A DNA stretch of 64,000 nucleotides from Diphasiastrum complanatum (GCA_029204225.1 CM055095.1:57181898-57245897), one strand, 5' to 3'; shown: positions 1 to 12,590, counted from the stretch's first letter. Numbers and translations are program-made. The notes: a model not told the origin generated them from the letters alone.

Positions 1-2085
1 TAGGGTTGCCACTTGTTGAAAGTTTGCCCTTTGCGGCCATAAAGAATTGCTCTTTAGGGCTAAATTGTTATTTGTTGTTTGGCCTTAGGTTGTCAATGTA
101 AATGTACATGATCATCCAACGTTGGGATTGTCCTATCTCATATGGGTCGAAGTGTTCTAGTTAGTTAGAGTCATGTAAAAGGTGTTGCATTGTTGGCCAC
201 CAAGTGGAAAATGTGGAATAAAAAAAGATAACAAAACTAATTACCTTATGTTCAAATTTCTAGTTTTTCAAAGCAATCCATTATAAATGTTGTGATACAA
301 GTACATATGGGCATATTGAACTATATCCATAGTAGGAACACAACAAATTGATGAACTTCAGTCATTTTAAGTTTTGCATGCATGGTTTACAATCCTTCTA
401 GCTTAATCACATGTTACATGCCTTTATGCAAATAATTTATGAAGAACACTTGATACATCCAATCATTCCCATCAAGCATTCTACACTTAGCAATACATTC
501 TTCCCTTTAACGAAACCATATTAGGGCAGACGCCATATTGATCAGTATAAGGGTCAAAAGAATGTAATATATTCAAATTAACATTCTACACATAAGAAGC
601 TATTTTGCAATACACAAATAAAGCGAGAAATGACTTTAGTATCAATGCTAGGTACTAGGCCAGATTTGTGCCATACTAGCCCCAAGGACATTCCAGAAAG
701 TCAGTTAGGAGTCCATGCACCTCGTAGCTTTGGCAAATCCATGCCATCCAAGCCCACTTTTAGTCACGCTCCAACCAAGTATATAGCTCACCTTCCATAG
801 CCGCTTTTAGTTTTGTGAGCTCATATCGTATCTTTAAAAACTTTTGAGCAATCCATATTAGTTAATGGTAAGAAACGTAAATACTTCAAGAACTCATAAA
901 TGCATGCACTTATTCTCCACATATCTAGAAAACCCCATTGTGTGCATGCATCGTATTGCAACTCTTAAAGTTAAATTACCATTCGCATAGGTGTTAAATC
1001 ATATAGCATCGTACCTGAATATGAGACAAAGACCCTTCTTGCGAGCTACCCATCTCCAACTGCTCAAGCGAAACACTCCTAACGTACTAGTGATTTTACA
1101 CCGAAAATAGCTAGATACTGGTAGTGCTTTTACCTTACTGGTGTGTCACAGTTTAAGAACGATTTGTAGAATAGCCAAGCATACTTCGAAAAGTTAAAAG
1201 CATTTTTAGATGCCATAGAACCAGTAGATTATTCGAATTCCAGCACACCTCACGTGGTAGTATAGCTTTAGTTTCATTATACTAAAAGCTTATTATTATA
1301 TTTTATGTTTCGAGAAGTCTCCTTTAGTGCAATACACATTGTCATACGTATTGACAGTTTTCACCATCAGTCACATTACCATTTAGTAGTAGTATGAATC
1401 AACCTATACTTTTGACAGCAGTATGGACAACTTCTACTGAGCCATATTTGAAGTATGCCAACCATTCTTCGCAGTAGGTTATGATTAGACAAAGTTCTAT
1501 GCATCAAATGCTATTTCTTATTGAAATGATACTTGAAAACCATGACAAAACATGAAAAAATAGCACATGGAAAGGTGATCCATCACTGTTGGGATGGCGG
1601 CCAGTTATCATTTATGTAAAGTGTTATCAAGAAGCGCATGCAAACGCTTCCAAACACACACAGATGCATGTAGGTGCGATCCGCAGAGCGCTGGCCAGTG
1701 GCATATAGTTCATCGCTGAATTGCTACCAAACAATAGCATAAAGTGCACTCATCCAACAGATGTATCAAGCTATCTTTTGATAAATCGATAGAAGCAAGT
1801 ATGGGTATCATACCTGTAGTTTGCTACGGATTGCTATTTGAGGCAGCGCCCAAATGTAGTAGCTTCAGAGGCTTTCTCAGAAGTACGAATACTACAACCA
1901 TTCACAGTTATCATAATCTGAATGAGCCATTTACCAAAAGCATAGCTAGCAAGTGCAACCTTTCACAAGTATGTGATCATTACGCCAAGAGTTAGTTAGC
2001 AACCATACCTTTTACGTAGTACTCTTTCACATGAACACCCAAACCCACTTGACATACAAGTAGCCAACTCGCCCACAACGATCAT
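1..2085. other. No gene recognised
   Basis: AT-rich sequence with only short chance ORFs. I see no domain motif, LTR pair, primer site or tandem repeat in either strand. The longest frame (1744-1995, +) has no recognisable motif and is treated as non-coding. Confidence 0.5.
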
Positions 2086-2420
2086 ACTTAACCAACTGGA
2101 AGTTCAGAAACCAACATTGAGATCCAACCTGGCGCTATGCCAGATCGGAGGTCCCGATGTGGGTGACTTCCCTCCAAGCAAGCCGCCCGACATACATCAA
2201 ACTTAACCAATTCAAAGCTTCGTTACAAACGAGTAACATCCATTCCAAGCAAGCGGTATGACTTACATCAGACTTAACCAACTGAAAGCTTCGTCACGAG
2301 CGCTGGAAGCCAACCTGGTGCCACGCCAGACTGAACAGCCATAAACAGGTAACTTCCACCCAAGCAAGCCATCCAACGCAGCCGATAGGTTAGAGCCCGT
2401 TCCCCAAGAGCTTAACCCAT
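2086..2420. repeat. Degenerate tandem repeat (acttaaccaact units)
   Basis: Three diverged units begin with acttaaccaa(c/t)t at about 2086, 2201 and 2272. They share the phrases aaagcttcgt, ccaacctgg(c/t)gc and ccaagcaagc. Unit spacing is irregular (about 115 and 71 bp). The short ORFs across it are chance frames. Probably an old tandem array or a repeat-derived LTR fragment. Confidence 0.4.
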
Positions 2421-3095
2421 TCACGTTCATACAAGGAACACTCAGAACCACAAGCCGTGACAGATATGGAGACAACCAGTTCCTGGATCAAATGGTCCCG
2501 ACAACATACCGCTGGTGCCACGGACCGAATGGTCTCGACGGCATACCGTTGGCATCCCGAGATACTACCCTCAGCTATGTGCCAAATTAAAAAGTTTGAA
2601 GAGGCCTTACAACTGGCGCTTTTACCGAACACTAAAACCCAGAAGGTAATCAGAGTCAGTTTGAGAAAAATCTCACTTTATTGATAAATCTGAGAAGGTT
2701 ACATTTCAAGTGTGTGACCGACCCTAGTCTTCGGGGCGCTGGCATGCCAAGGCGAGTGCCAGGACAACATTCCAGCAAGGGAGGCTGCTACTATTGGCTA
2801 GTTCATTGAGGGAAGGATTGAAATCCAAGCCCTTCATAAAAAACACAAATGATCCCTAAGGTGCACAAAGTAGCACATCTCACCTACTACCATTTTGACT
2901 TTGACTCTAATTAAGAATTTTGTGACTTAGACTTCGGGCTTTTTCTATTATTTTATTTACAAGATCCAAGTCTATTTTATTCTATGTTACAATAACTTAC
3001 ACTTTACAAATATGCTCATTGGGTTATGGGCTTACGCACGCAGGATGCCACGACCCTCGCACCTATTTTAATTTCTCGAAAAGTATTTTTTCATT
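2421..3095. other. No gene recognised
   Basis: No convincing coding motif. The stretch lies beyond the 3' side of the decayed gypsy integrase at 3100 (which reads right to left) and may hold its lost integrase C-terminus and LTR, but I cannot show this. Confidence 0.4.
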
Positions 3096-3099
3096 TTTG

Positions 3100-4449
3100 A
3101 TGGGCCATTAATTTATGTAAACATATTTCTCCTTTGTGGAATTGTCATGCAAATAAGTTTGTTAGAAGGTTTGGCTTTGCCATTGCATTGCAAATATAAC
3201 AACATACTCTTCTAATGCACAACTAGAAATTATGAAAGAATACGAGTAATAGTCTCATTCACAAAATGAATATCTTAATCATTCAAAATTTCAAGTGGAC
3301 AACCATATGGCACAAGTATATACTTGTACAAAATCCATATTGTCATCAACATTAACTTCCTTTTTGTCTTGGAAATGATCTATTTTCTAAAATTATCAAT
3401 GAAACTAATGTATTTGGCTTATATGTGCTTCATTTATCTAGATGTATTTGGCCTAAAAAATCTATCTCCCTTTTTTTTTTTGGAGAAAAATCTAGGTTAT
3501 TGTCATTGTTGCTTTCTATGGCTTTTGATATTGGGACACATCACATGATCTTATGAAATGATGGACATCCCTAAATAAGGTAGGCCACCAAAACCCTTCT
3601 TGTAGGATTTTTTATTTTTTGATTTATATTGTAAAGTGTTTTCCACCTGCTCCTTCATGTGTACTTTAAGAGACTCAAGTTTAAGGACCTTACTTAGGTC
3701 CTTTTAGAAGTGAACACATTCTATAATTCCAAAATAAGGGGCATAATACCCATCTGCCTGCATATGGGTATGTGTATGATTTCATGTGGCATGACACAGA
3801 TACATAGAACTAAATCAAGGAAATGTTAGTAAAGCTCACCCACATTGGATTGACAAGGAGCTAGTTTCAAAATCAACATATGTTGCTCTACCCCATTCAA
3901 TCTAGAAGATGAGTTTTTTTTGTCATTAAATACCCTAAAATATCTTTTTACCACTTTGGAATCACATCAACTATAAAGAGACTAGTGTTTCTTGGGTCAT
4001 CTTCTACCATCTTTTTGGTGGGTGTATTTTTGACTTGAGATAATGAGTATGAAATTTATGTTGCTTTCCTTTTCAAATGAAAAATTTAGATCGAAACTTT
4101 TGAAGAATTAGCAACCATTTAGTGACCCAGTTAGTGATATAAAAAATATAGTAGAGCCTTATGATCTCCTAAAAAGTGAAGGCAATGGCTAGGAGATAAC
4201 GACTTTATTTCTTAATGATAGCCAATGCTTCTATTAATTGGATGTGTAGTTGACCTTAAAGTCTATGAACCAACAACATGCAAAGTACACCAGGCAATCC
4301 GTCATATGTTCTCCCAATTGTGTAAGAGCACTTCCAATGAAATATTTAGGAGCAACTATATGCATGTGAGAATTGCTAGTCCAATATGGAGGGTGGATGA
4401 TAGGGAAAGATGAGTTTAATTCATCTTCTGAAAAGCTTGGAAACTTCAA
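3100..4449 (-). pseudogene. Decayed Ty3-gypsy pol: RNase H and integrase
   Basis: Reading right to left, three weak but ordered matches are visible. (1) 4449-4234 has the gypsy RNase H start: SALTQLGEHM...LVYFACC...VNYTSN, matching the usual A-V-L-x-Q-x-G-E / PVYFASR / E-x-N-Y-T pattern. (2) About 4200-3900 has remnants of RYLLA..FTF..DHKALLYF and the later linker PRNTSLFIVDVIPKW. (3) About 3590-3100 has the integrase zinc region LFRDVHHFIRSCDVC, followed by the core-domain phrase YGCPLEILND.DIHFVNETI and a remnant of the P-Q-x-N-G-Q-A-E motif. Many stops and frameshifts make it non-functional. No LTR could be assigned. The order RNase H then integrase is that of gypsy (Metaviridae-type) elements, not copia. 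Confidence 0.7.
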
Positions 4450-4570
4450 ATATCCACACTAGATCGTCGACCTTTAGTTGATAAATAGGTAGTGAAATGC
4501 TAGTAGAGGCCAATTTTAGTTTTTTCTCAACAATAATTGCAATGTCCAAAATCAGAGAGTAGTAATTATG

Positions 4571-4630
4571 GCTCTGATACCATGTTGGTATAAGATAAAC
4601 ATGGAGTAGTAATTAATCACTCTGATACCA
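4571..4630 (-). other. Copia primer-binding site, duplicated
   Basis: The + strand has gctctgatacca at 4571-4582 and cactctgatacca at about 4618-4630, each followed by tgttgg. The reverse complement is TGGTATCAGAGC, the site complementary to initiator tRNA-Met used by most plant copia elements. A short local duplication (agtagtaatta...ctctgataccatgttgg) created the second copy. Any LTR on this primer site lies to the right. Confidence 0.65.
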
Positions 4631-5264
4631 TGTTGGGATTTGATAGGTGGATCAACCGACAATGCCTATTGCAGCAAAGGAGCACAGGGAATCCTCAGTG
4701 CATGAAATTAAGTCTATCGGTTTAGACCGACTTCAACGTCTCGAAGTCTATCCTACTTGATCACAGCTTCGAAGTCACTAGATAGACTAAGTTGATTCCC
4801 TAGCCATGCACATATACCTTGATTACAGATTTAGATTTGCGGAAGTGTTTTAGGTGAGGTATTTTAGAGCGATAAATTGACAGGAGCTATCAGTCATACA
4901 AGTAGTTTAATCTGCTAACAACGAATAACAAGAACATCAATGAAAATGAGCATTCAAGACGACAAAACATAAGTTATTCAGTCGTGAAGAAAATACAGTC
5001 TGAAAATTCATGCAAAGTCATAATCTTCCTGAAATGATACTCTGTGATAACAAAGAGGAAGATCAAAACAATTGCGCTCTAAAGCTCGACTTGATCAAAT
5101 TGATCAACAAGTGAGCTGATTCAATGTTCATGTAACTGGTAGATGGAGCTTTTTGTAGTAACTTTTTAACTGAAGCAACTGGAAGTCGCTATATATATAC
5201 ACATGGCTAATTGATTAAAAGAATGAGTAATTTAAAAACAAGATTAAGGCACTATGTGCTGTTG
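4631..5264 (-). mobile_element. Probable copia 5' LTR, truncated
   Basis: It begins TGTTGGGATT directly next to the primer site at 4619-4630, as a minus-strand 5' LTR should. Its far end is cut where homology to the pol-less LTR family starts at about 5265. No second LTR of this type is present, so the boundaries are inferred from one side only. No coding sequence. Confidence 0.45.
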
Positions 5265-7592
5265 ATACTGATATGACAAATTGACTTGACCTTTCCATAA
5301 TAGGCCGTTGTAGTGTATCTCCTTGATTACAAACTTGATACACTACTCCACGGCTACAATGACTTGATTTGAAATGAATTATAGACTACAAAATCCACAA
5401 AACATCACACTTACCACTCGCCAAGAGTCTCCAAAGTGTGAATATTGATCCGTTCTTCATTTTCCACGCGTGTCCCACACATAATTCATCCAATGCAAGT
5501 TCGCTATCATGTCCAATGGCTTCCACCTGGCACCACGTCGCACTTCAATCACCCGTGACCACCAAAATGTGTGTATATTCAAAGCTAGTCCACATTTCCT
5601 TCGAACGAGAAATTTTCAAGTCGTAGATGCATGTGTCAATGTAGCTATCACCTGACTCGACATTGCCGTTGTCGATCATACTCGTGAGAGCATTCTTCAA
5701 AATGTCACCTGACATTGGTCGGTTCTAGTCCTAGAAGTTGAATATCATCACGAGAAGTTTCCACCCGTAATTGGCATATCATGTCTACCTATCACCTGCG
5801 ATTGCTTGCCCTCTCAAAACTGTCACCAATGATGACGACAAGCTGCACTTTCATCACCAACGCTACCTTTCTCACAAATTCTGCTACCATTAATCCCCAT
5901 TCCACTATTACCACTCCAAAATACTCCATTATCCTGTCAGATTTAAGTAATAATGATTTTGAAGAAATAATGCCTCATTGTACCGCCTTGTAGTAGGTTT
6001 CACCAGCCAAAAATTGCCCCAAATTTGGCCCTATGGAACCCAAATAACGAATGTAGCCCATCATTAAATCACCTGCACTCCGCTCACTGGGATGGTGATA
6101 AAAACTCTCCGAAACATGTTTCTCCTTGCTTGGTGACATTGCTATGTCCGTTGGCTCTGAGCAGCCAGTTTCAAGGGTCAATCTGGCCCAAGAACGACAA
6201 AAATTGGTGCCTTCTAGCTCTAGTTAGGCCCCAAACCAAAATTGACTTGCATTTTGAACTACATCTTCAAATTGAAGATTTTTAATGAAGAATTGGAAAT
6301 AGTGCCCTTCAGGTCCCCTTATAGATTTCAAATTGAATATTTTTTTATGCAATTGAAGGCCATTTTCTATTCACTTGACTTTGGGCCCTCTTCACATGCA
6401 TCTAATGGTGAACTTCACAGTTCGCGCTTTGAAGTGCAATCTCTATTATCGGTCCACCTTGATATAAATCTAATGGTTGTTCACATTTTTACGAGCTTAT
6501 CCAAGTACTTGCATGCACAAACCCTTTCCATGAGCTACCGGCTAGTTGTGGTGAGGGCGCGTGAGTTTTGCTAGCCTCCATCTCTTCTTCTTCTCCTCCA
6601 TGAGCTTTTGTCCACAACAATGGACGTCTCCATAAATGATCTCCAGTTCCTTGTGTGATCCACGATCCTCCATGGCTATTTGCAGGTTACCTCTCATCAC
6701 CAGGGCACCTACCATCAATTGTTGACAACTTAAAAAACAGCTTCCTATTGTGAAAGATCCATGGTTTTCTATGCAAAAACCCTAGTTATGAGAAGAGAGA
6801 GATTTCTTGGGCTTTGTTCAGTCTATTTCTGAGCTCCTTCTTGGAGCTTTCAACCTAATTGAGGTCACCCTACCTTTGCCTTTTTGAAGTAATTTATAGC
6901 TTGTCAACTGGTGCCCAATTGACTGCAAACAATCCGCTTTTGTGAGAAATCGGTTTACAGCTCATAGAATTTGAAAATTCTGTAATTTTCTCAGTTTTCA
7001 CCCAACACAATATAAATTGCCTTGGCTATATATCAATGTTCTTTACAACTCCCTTGCAAATCCAATTGCATCAACTGGCTGCCTACACAATGATTTGCAT
7101 AGCCATTATTGATGATTTCCCTGAAATCACCAAAATTGCAAGTTTCTCGAGAATTCTTCTGTGAATTCCCCTTACGACAATCTTTTGGAATCCTAGAAGC
7201 TCCGATGAAAGAAGCTTTGCTGCTTCTTGCCATCTGGACCACCTGCACCTCGTACGGTGTCCTTTCTCTAGAGATACTCTGAGAACCGTTTGTCTTGGTG
7301 AAAGATGCGGATGATGGCTCCACTGGATCATGCATATGGCCAAATTCAACTGACAAGCTCAAGACATGCCCCCATGTTAAGCAAGTATCATAAATAACTC
7401 TATACAAGCTAATTTTTCCTATGTGTGGCTACTCGGCTAATCCAAGTAGCCGACTACGGGATCAGTGCCCAATCGATATATCCATAATGGCTGATCACAA
7501 CTTAATACATTGAATGTAATTAACTGTACATTTATTACAATATCACATTTGAAGCTTATACAACTGAACAAGATTGAACTTGATTTTTAACT
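5265..7592 (-). mobile_element. Pol-less LTR element, partial copy 1 (AGTT...AACT family)
   Basis: From about 5265 the sequence parallels 57524-59925: atactgatatg(a/g)caaattgacttg, then ccaatggctt(c/t)(c/a)a, then caatgcctcattgtaccgcc and so on, ending in an LTR whose last bases are TTTTTAACT at 7592. This is the 5' end of the element on the minus strand: internal leader followed by the 5' LTR. A deletion at about 7335 joins the internal phrase gatcatgcat to the LTR phrase atatggccaaatt, removing the primer site and the first LTR segment. No gag or pol domain is visible. ORFs at 7033-7407 (-) and 5975-6574 lie within this non-coding leader and are considered spurious. Confidence 0.7.
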
Positions 7593-8235
7593 AGGCCATC
7601 CTAAACTTTGGTATTTATAACAAACATCTGTTGACCCATAGGCCCTTATAGGTGCAAGTCTAAAAATTCAGTTTATCTTGTAAATTTTTTTTGGAAGGGT
7701 CTTATGGTAACACTTTTTACATTATTGGAGCATGAGTTGTTTCTACTTGGCCCGTAAGTGACCATAAAAGGGAACCTTTGCCAAATAGTGCATCCTTAAA
7801 TGCAATTCTTTGTAACTAACTTAAACAATGTGCAAGTCCATATAGCCAAACTACTTATTGTAAGAATATTCTAAGAATAGTATACTACTAACAAGTTTTA
7901 TTTAAATGGCATAAAATTGCCAATATACAATTGTGGCCTTGTGCCAACATAAGTTGTTGCCGACACTATACTTCGAGGCAAAAAAAGTGAGATCCAAGGA
8001 GAGCTAGTGCTTTCCTATTTTTTCTTTTGGCTAAAGTGCTTATTTTCAACATCATTGACAAAGTCAAATGTCATTGTGGAGGTATTTGTATTGGATTTTA
8101 ATGCTCAAGACTAAATCCACTCTGTAATGAGCATCCTGAAATCTGTCGAAGTCCGACTCTATCGACTTCGACTTCAATTCATTTGACTTACTCGACACTC
8201 GACTCCATCGATTAAATCGACTCTCAACTTTTACC
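7593..8235. other. No gene recognised
   Basis: Spacer between the pol-less LTR fragment and the repeat at 8236. The ORF at 8064-8264 (-) contains repeated tcgac-type words (8150-8225) and no known motif. Confidence 0.4.
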
Positions 8236-8620
8236 CCATGCATACCAAAGGATCCACTCAACAAGTATCACAAGCTCCTTGGTTGATCTAGTTCCTTATC
8301 AAGCTAGTTTTTGAGGAGTGTGAAAATATGGAAAAATCTAGCTTTGTTATTTGCAATTCTTGTTTGTGAGAAAATCTCACATGTGTGGAGCATGTTCTTA
8401 TATGTGGAAAATAGACAAAAATATTTTAATCATGTTGAGTTAGGTGTACCTAAAGTTTTATAGACACCTATCTATGTGTAAGTAGGTGATTAGGCCATTT
8501 TTGACATTAGAGGCAAAATAGGCAAGTACACATGGCAAGTTGTGATTAGGCCTAAAGTAGGTTGTGATGCAGCTCAAGTCAAGTTAGGCTTATGACATTT
8601 GTCAAGGTGGTACATGACCC
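8236..8620 (+). repeat. LTR-like repeat shared with 63640-64000
   Basis: Clear direct similarity to the right end of the window: ccaa(a)aggatcca, then ctagtttttgaggagtgtgaaaa, then cacatgtgtggagcatgtt, then ggcttatgacatttgtc versus ggcttgtgacacttgtt. It sits just upstream of a gypsy gag on the same strand, so it may be that element's 5' LTR or leader. I could not find a convincing primer site between 8620 and 8794, so the LTR assignment is tentative. Confidence 0.5.
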
Positions 8621-8793
8621 TATGTGTTGGCATGAGAGTTAGGGTCCAATCAAAAGAGAGATATTCATCAATTTGGCCCACAAATCGGTGATCAAGGCTG
8701 ATAACCACAAGTATTGAATGAGTAGAAGTAAATGCTTTTATTTGCATTGGATTATGTAAGAATTGACATTTCTATCATTCTAATTAGAATTAC

Positions 8794-9351
8794 TTGTTCT
8801 TATATTTGCATAATAGGAAAACACACAAGCAACTCCAATGGTTCAAACCAAATAATAATGAAAACTCATCATTTGATCTATCAAACCCATCCAATGTGGC
8901 ACAAGCTCTTGAACTTTTATACCAACAAATTCAAGCCACTAATAAAAAGCTTCTTGAAAATAATCAAAGGAACCAAGACTTAGAGTCTAGGTTAGCCAAC
9001 CAGAAGGAGCACATAGTTCCACCTCCTGTAAAATTGTTTAAGGGGGAGAAGAAAGATAGGAACTTGCAAGTGGTAAGTTCATGGCTAAATGTATGGAACA
9101 AATACTTTGGCATGAACCAATTCCCTGAATGTGAAAAGCTGTCTACTGTAACTATGTTCCTTGAAGGAAGAGCCTTAGTATGGTGGGATGACCTAGTTGC
9201 AAAAGGCAATAAACCTTGTACATGGGATGATTTTTGCATAGTTTTTAGGGAATACTTCCTACCACTATTAGATGACTATGAACACTTTCAAAAGTTGAGT
9301 CATTTAAAAATGAATAAAGATGATAAGTCAAGTAGAGGCCTATGTACTTAA
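8794..9351 (+). pseudogene. Ty3-gypsy gag fragment
   Basis: This encodes part of a Gag capsid-like (Retrotrans_gag) domain. An N-terminal coiled segment (LELLYQQIQATNKKLLENNQ, about residues 46-65) is followed by FKGEKKDRNLQVVSSWL and the characteristic MFLEGRALVWWDDL and W-x-x-F-x-x-x-F-x-x-x-F pattern (about residues 127-155). The frame then stops, and the next recognisable sequence (9353) is already the integrase zinc finger. The Gag zinc knuckle, protease, reverse transcriptase and RNase H have therefore been deleted. The start codon is uncertain because the upstream leader is in the same frame. Same element as the split integrase at 9353-9651 and 13441-13683. Confidence 0.75.
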
Positions 9352-9352
9352 A

Positions 9353-9651
9353 TGTGCTAAGTGCCAGTTAAATAAAGCAGAGAGGCTAAAAGCTAGTGGC
9401 CTATTACATCCTTTAGATATTCCTACCGGAAAGTGAGAAAGTATATCTATGGATTTTGTGGTCGGGCTTCCACGTACAGAGAAGGGCCACGATTTGGTTT
9501 GGGTCATTGTTGGCAGAATTACGCAGTTGGCTCAATTTATCCCAACAAAAACTACTGTTAAAGCTCCAGAACTAGCTCGACTGTTTGTTGAAAAGCCTTT
9601 TCGACTGTATGGACTGCCTTGTGATATTTTTAGTGACCGTGATCCAAAATT
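9353..9651 (+). pseudogene. Ty3-gypsy integrase, 5' part (interrupted)
   Basis: The frame opens with CAKCQLNKAERLKASGLLHP, the end of the integrase HHCC zinc domain and its linker. An in-frame TGA at 9434-9436 replaces the expected Trp in the GKWESISMDF motif. The core domain follows with MDFVVGLPRT, the first catalytic Asp in the D-F region, then GLPCDIFSDRDPKF carrying the second catalytic Asp. At 9651 the protein is cut by the copia element at 9652-13435 and resumes at 13441. The premature stop shows the element was dead independently of the insertion, though the order of the two events is unknown. Confidence 0.85.
9647..9651. repeat. 5-bp target duplication AAATT (left)
   Basis: Left copy of the copia target-site duplication. 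The right copy is at 13436-13440. It lies in the gypsy integrase codons for Pro-Lys-Phe. Confidence 0.85.
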
Positions 9652-10354
9652 TGTAAAAAAAATAGTAATAATTCTTCCTCAGAGAACACGATGAAAGTTT
9701 GAATAAATCAAACTAATATCAGTGTCTTCAATCGGGTCTGTTTCTAATCTATGTACTAATAGAATAGTTTTTGCCATGATTGAATAAGCATGCGGAATTA
9801 AGAGACAATTTTAGACAGACAATTTTTGACAATCAGAAATTGAGAAACTTTGATCAAAAACAAATTTTATAATTCTGAATCTGAATCATCAGTATACATC
9901 TCTTGTTGTCTTATTTCGTTGTTGTGTCTCTGATTGAGTGAGTAGAGAGGAGTTACAACGGGTAGTGCACATGTATTTATATTGCTACAGGACAGGTCTT
10001 TTGGCCTTTTAATTCTGTAACAATAGATCTAACTGTTAAGATGGCAAATATTCAAATAAATGCTTTGTTTTCAGACTCAAATAATTTCTGTTCGTGACAG
10101 TTTATCTCTTCGTCTAAGCTTCATGTTTCACAAATTGTTCACGACAGTTGACAGTTTTGAGCTTGAAGAAGAATGAAAAATATTTCGTGAATTGTTCGCA
10201 ATAGGCGACAGTTTTGTGACAGGTGAGGTTTGAACAAGAAACAAAATATTTTGCGACAAGAATTTGTTCACGAATCTTTCGAGTTTGAGTTCGTTTCTCA
10301 GCCTTTGTCAATTAAATTGTGCACTTTGTTATTTGTCTGATCAGGTGTTCTATA
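9652..10354 (-). repeat. Copia 3' LTR
   Basis: 703 bp, matching 12663-13435 along its length (for example ttgaataaatcaaactaata, gtagagaggagttacaacg and ctcagcctttgtcaatt). It lacks a roughly 50-bp internal repeat and an 11-bp insert (gtagaaccgag) present in the other copy. The terminal CA is mutated to TA. Confidence 0.85.
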
Positions 10355-10380
10355 GCTCCCTCTCGAAGTGGACAGTTGGA

Positions 10381-11715
10381 TTAACCCAATCTTCTGCGTT
10401 GCTTCTCGAACAAAGCTTTACTAAGTGGCTTTGTAAAGATATCAGCTGTCATTTCCTCTGTAGGTATGAAGACTGTCTTCAGTATCTTCTTTTCGACTAA
10501 GTCCCGAATTACATGATACTTGAGAGCAATATGCTTTGTTTTCAAATGAAATACAGGATCTTTCATAAGATATCCATTAACAAGACATAAGGTTCAGAAA
10601 TAGTATCATCAAATCTCACCAACATTTGTTTGATTCATATCAGCTCGTTTGCCAGCTTGGCTGCTGCTACATATTCGGCTTCACAGGAAGATTGAGCTAC
10701 TGCTGTTTGCTTCTTGCTTATCCAGAGTATGGCTGCGCCAGATGCTAGATTACAACTTCTTGAAATACTTTTGCTATCATCCTTCATGGATGCCCAGCTT
10801 GCGTCATTGTAAGATTTGATCCAAAATCCAGCTTCCTTCGAATAACACAGTCCATAGTCTTTCGTTGCCTGGAGACATTGTACTACACTTTTTGCTAACT
10901 TCCAATTCAACGATCCTGGATTCTGATTAAATTGGCTCAGCCTATATACTGGAAACGCTATATCAGGTCTTGTGTTGTTTGCAAGATATAATAATGATCC
11001 AAGCAACCTGTGATAGGGTGTATTGGCCATTCGCTTCTCTTCCTCGAGAGTCTGTGGACAATCTGCCTTGCTCAGTATTGTTCCAAGTATCATGGAAGTA
11101 TGCACACCTTTGCATTCGAGCATATTGAAGTCTTCAATGATTTTTTGAGTGTACTTTTGTTGGTGAAGATACAACTTACCACCTTCAAAGTCTCTTTTTT
11201 CTGCAAGCCTAGATAGATTTTTGCTTCTCCTAGGTCATCAATTTCAAATATTCCAGAAATGTCTCTTTTGACATCTGAAATGAATTTATCTTTTCTTGAG
11301 AAGATAAGCATGTCATCAACATAAACAGCTAGAATAATTATTTCATTTTGGACATGCTTGATATAGACATTCGATTCAACGAAAAGAGGTTCAAAGCCTA
11401 AGGAACTTAGTGGTTCGTTCTTCTTTCTATACCATTGTCTGTTTCAGACCGTTATTGCTTTTATTCATGTGACATCCAAATTCTGGATATTCTTGACTTA
11501 TAAATCCAAGTGGTTGGTCCATAAATAAGTCTTCTTCTAATTCTACATGCAACAAAGTAGTTTTCTCATCCACAATATGGATTTTGAGATCATGAGCCAC
11601 TACATAAGCGAATCACAAGCGAATATATGTGTGTTTGCCTACCAGTGAGAAAGTATTAGTGTAGTTGATTCCATATTTCTGTGAAAAACCTTTTGCAACC
11701 AACCTTGCTTTGTAT
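10381..11715 (-). pseudogene. Copia reverse transcriptase and RNase H (broken)
   Basis: Reading right to left. About 11715-11600 carries the RT phrase KARLVAKG-like in a shifted frame, followed by DEKTTLLHVELEEDLFM (the D-V-K-T-A-F-L-H-G region). 11311-11174 continues RT (DDLGEAKIYLGL). 11174-10635 carries the connection and RNase H region (YHRLLGSLLYLANNTRPDIA, SSCEAEYVAAAKLA). 10566-10381 carries the RNase H end (KHIALKYHVIRDLVEKK and PTEEMTADIFTKPLSKALFE). At least three frameshifts separate these blocks. The protein would copy RNA to DNA in virus-like particles, but here it cannot be translated in full. Confidence 0.85.
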
Positions 11716-11752
11716 TAAATGTTTTCTATGCTCCTTTTTGTTTCTGGGATTC

Positions 11753-12590
11753 TGATAACAGTCTACTGTTGCATGACCCCATTTATGACAATGAATGCAA
11801 TCAATTTTTGGATTTAACTAACACTTGTCTTCTGTATGACCTGATCTTTTGCATCTATTGCAAATCTTCCTATCACCAGAATTTTTCTGTTGTTTTCTAG
11901 ATTGTTGATCATTTGTCTTGGACTCATTCTTTTTAGATGACTCCCTCTTAAACTTAGACTTCTTTGTAGATTTTTTCTTCACCATTATCTTCATAGCGTT
12001 CACGAGTTTCTACTTCCTCTTTGACTCCATCTATTGCCTTTTGAAGTGTCATAGTCAAATCTTTCGCCAGTATGAGTTGTGTGGAATGACCTGGGTAGGG
12101 CTCGAAGAAAATAGCTAAGTTGTTTTTCCTTTGAGATTGCATTCTCTATGCCAGAATTCTGCAAAGAAATAAACATATCCTTTATCTTTCGTACAAATGT
12201 GGTCAGGTCTTTGTCGTCCCATTGTAGGTAAGTCATGATTTGATTATGAGATCTAGTCTCATTTTTGGTTTGCAATTCTTCCCATGAATCTTTTGCATTC
12301 GAAATTGATGTAAGATCTAGCATTATGTTGTCATGCACTGATACACAATAATTGCTATAGCTTTGTCATTTCTCAAACTCCATTCTCAAAGTTCTTTGCC
12401 AGGAGTAGTTATTGGCTTCTCCTCTATTGCTTCTACCCATTGCCATAGACCTTCACCCTTCAGTATGAGTGAAGTCTTTAATTTCCAGATCAAATAGTTT
12501 GAACCTTCTGGATCCAAGATCGTAGTGATCTTAGACTGAATATTGTTGATCGACGACATCTTCTATTCTTCTGAATAAACTCCAGATGCG
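11753..12590 (-). pseudogene. Copia gag with two zinc knuckles
   Basis: 12338-12000 and overlapping frames encode a copia capsid region (UBN2/gag-like: KDSWEELQTKN, LTTFVRKIKDMFISLQNSG). 12003-11818 is Lys-rich and ends in the zinc knuckle CNRCKRSGHTEDKC (C-x2-C-x4-H-x4-C). A second knuckle, CIHCHKWGHATVDC, lies at about 11800-11755. Two knuckles in one copia Gag is less common than one. About 40 bp further on, the sequence jumps straight to RT, marking the internal deletion at about 11715. Frameshifts at about 12000 break the frame. Confidence 0.8.

Noticed and set aside
5975-7407. Several ORFs of 68-124 codons
   Set aside because: They lie in the non-coding leader of the pol-less LTR family and are not conserved as frames in the copy at 57524-59440.
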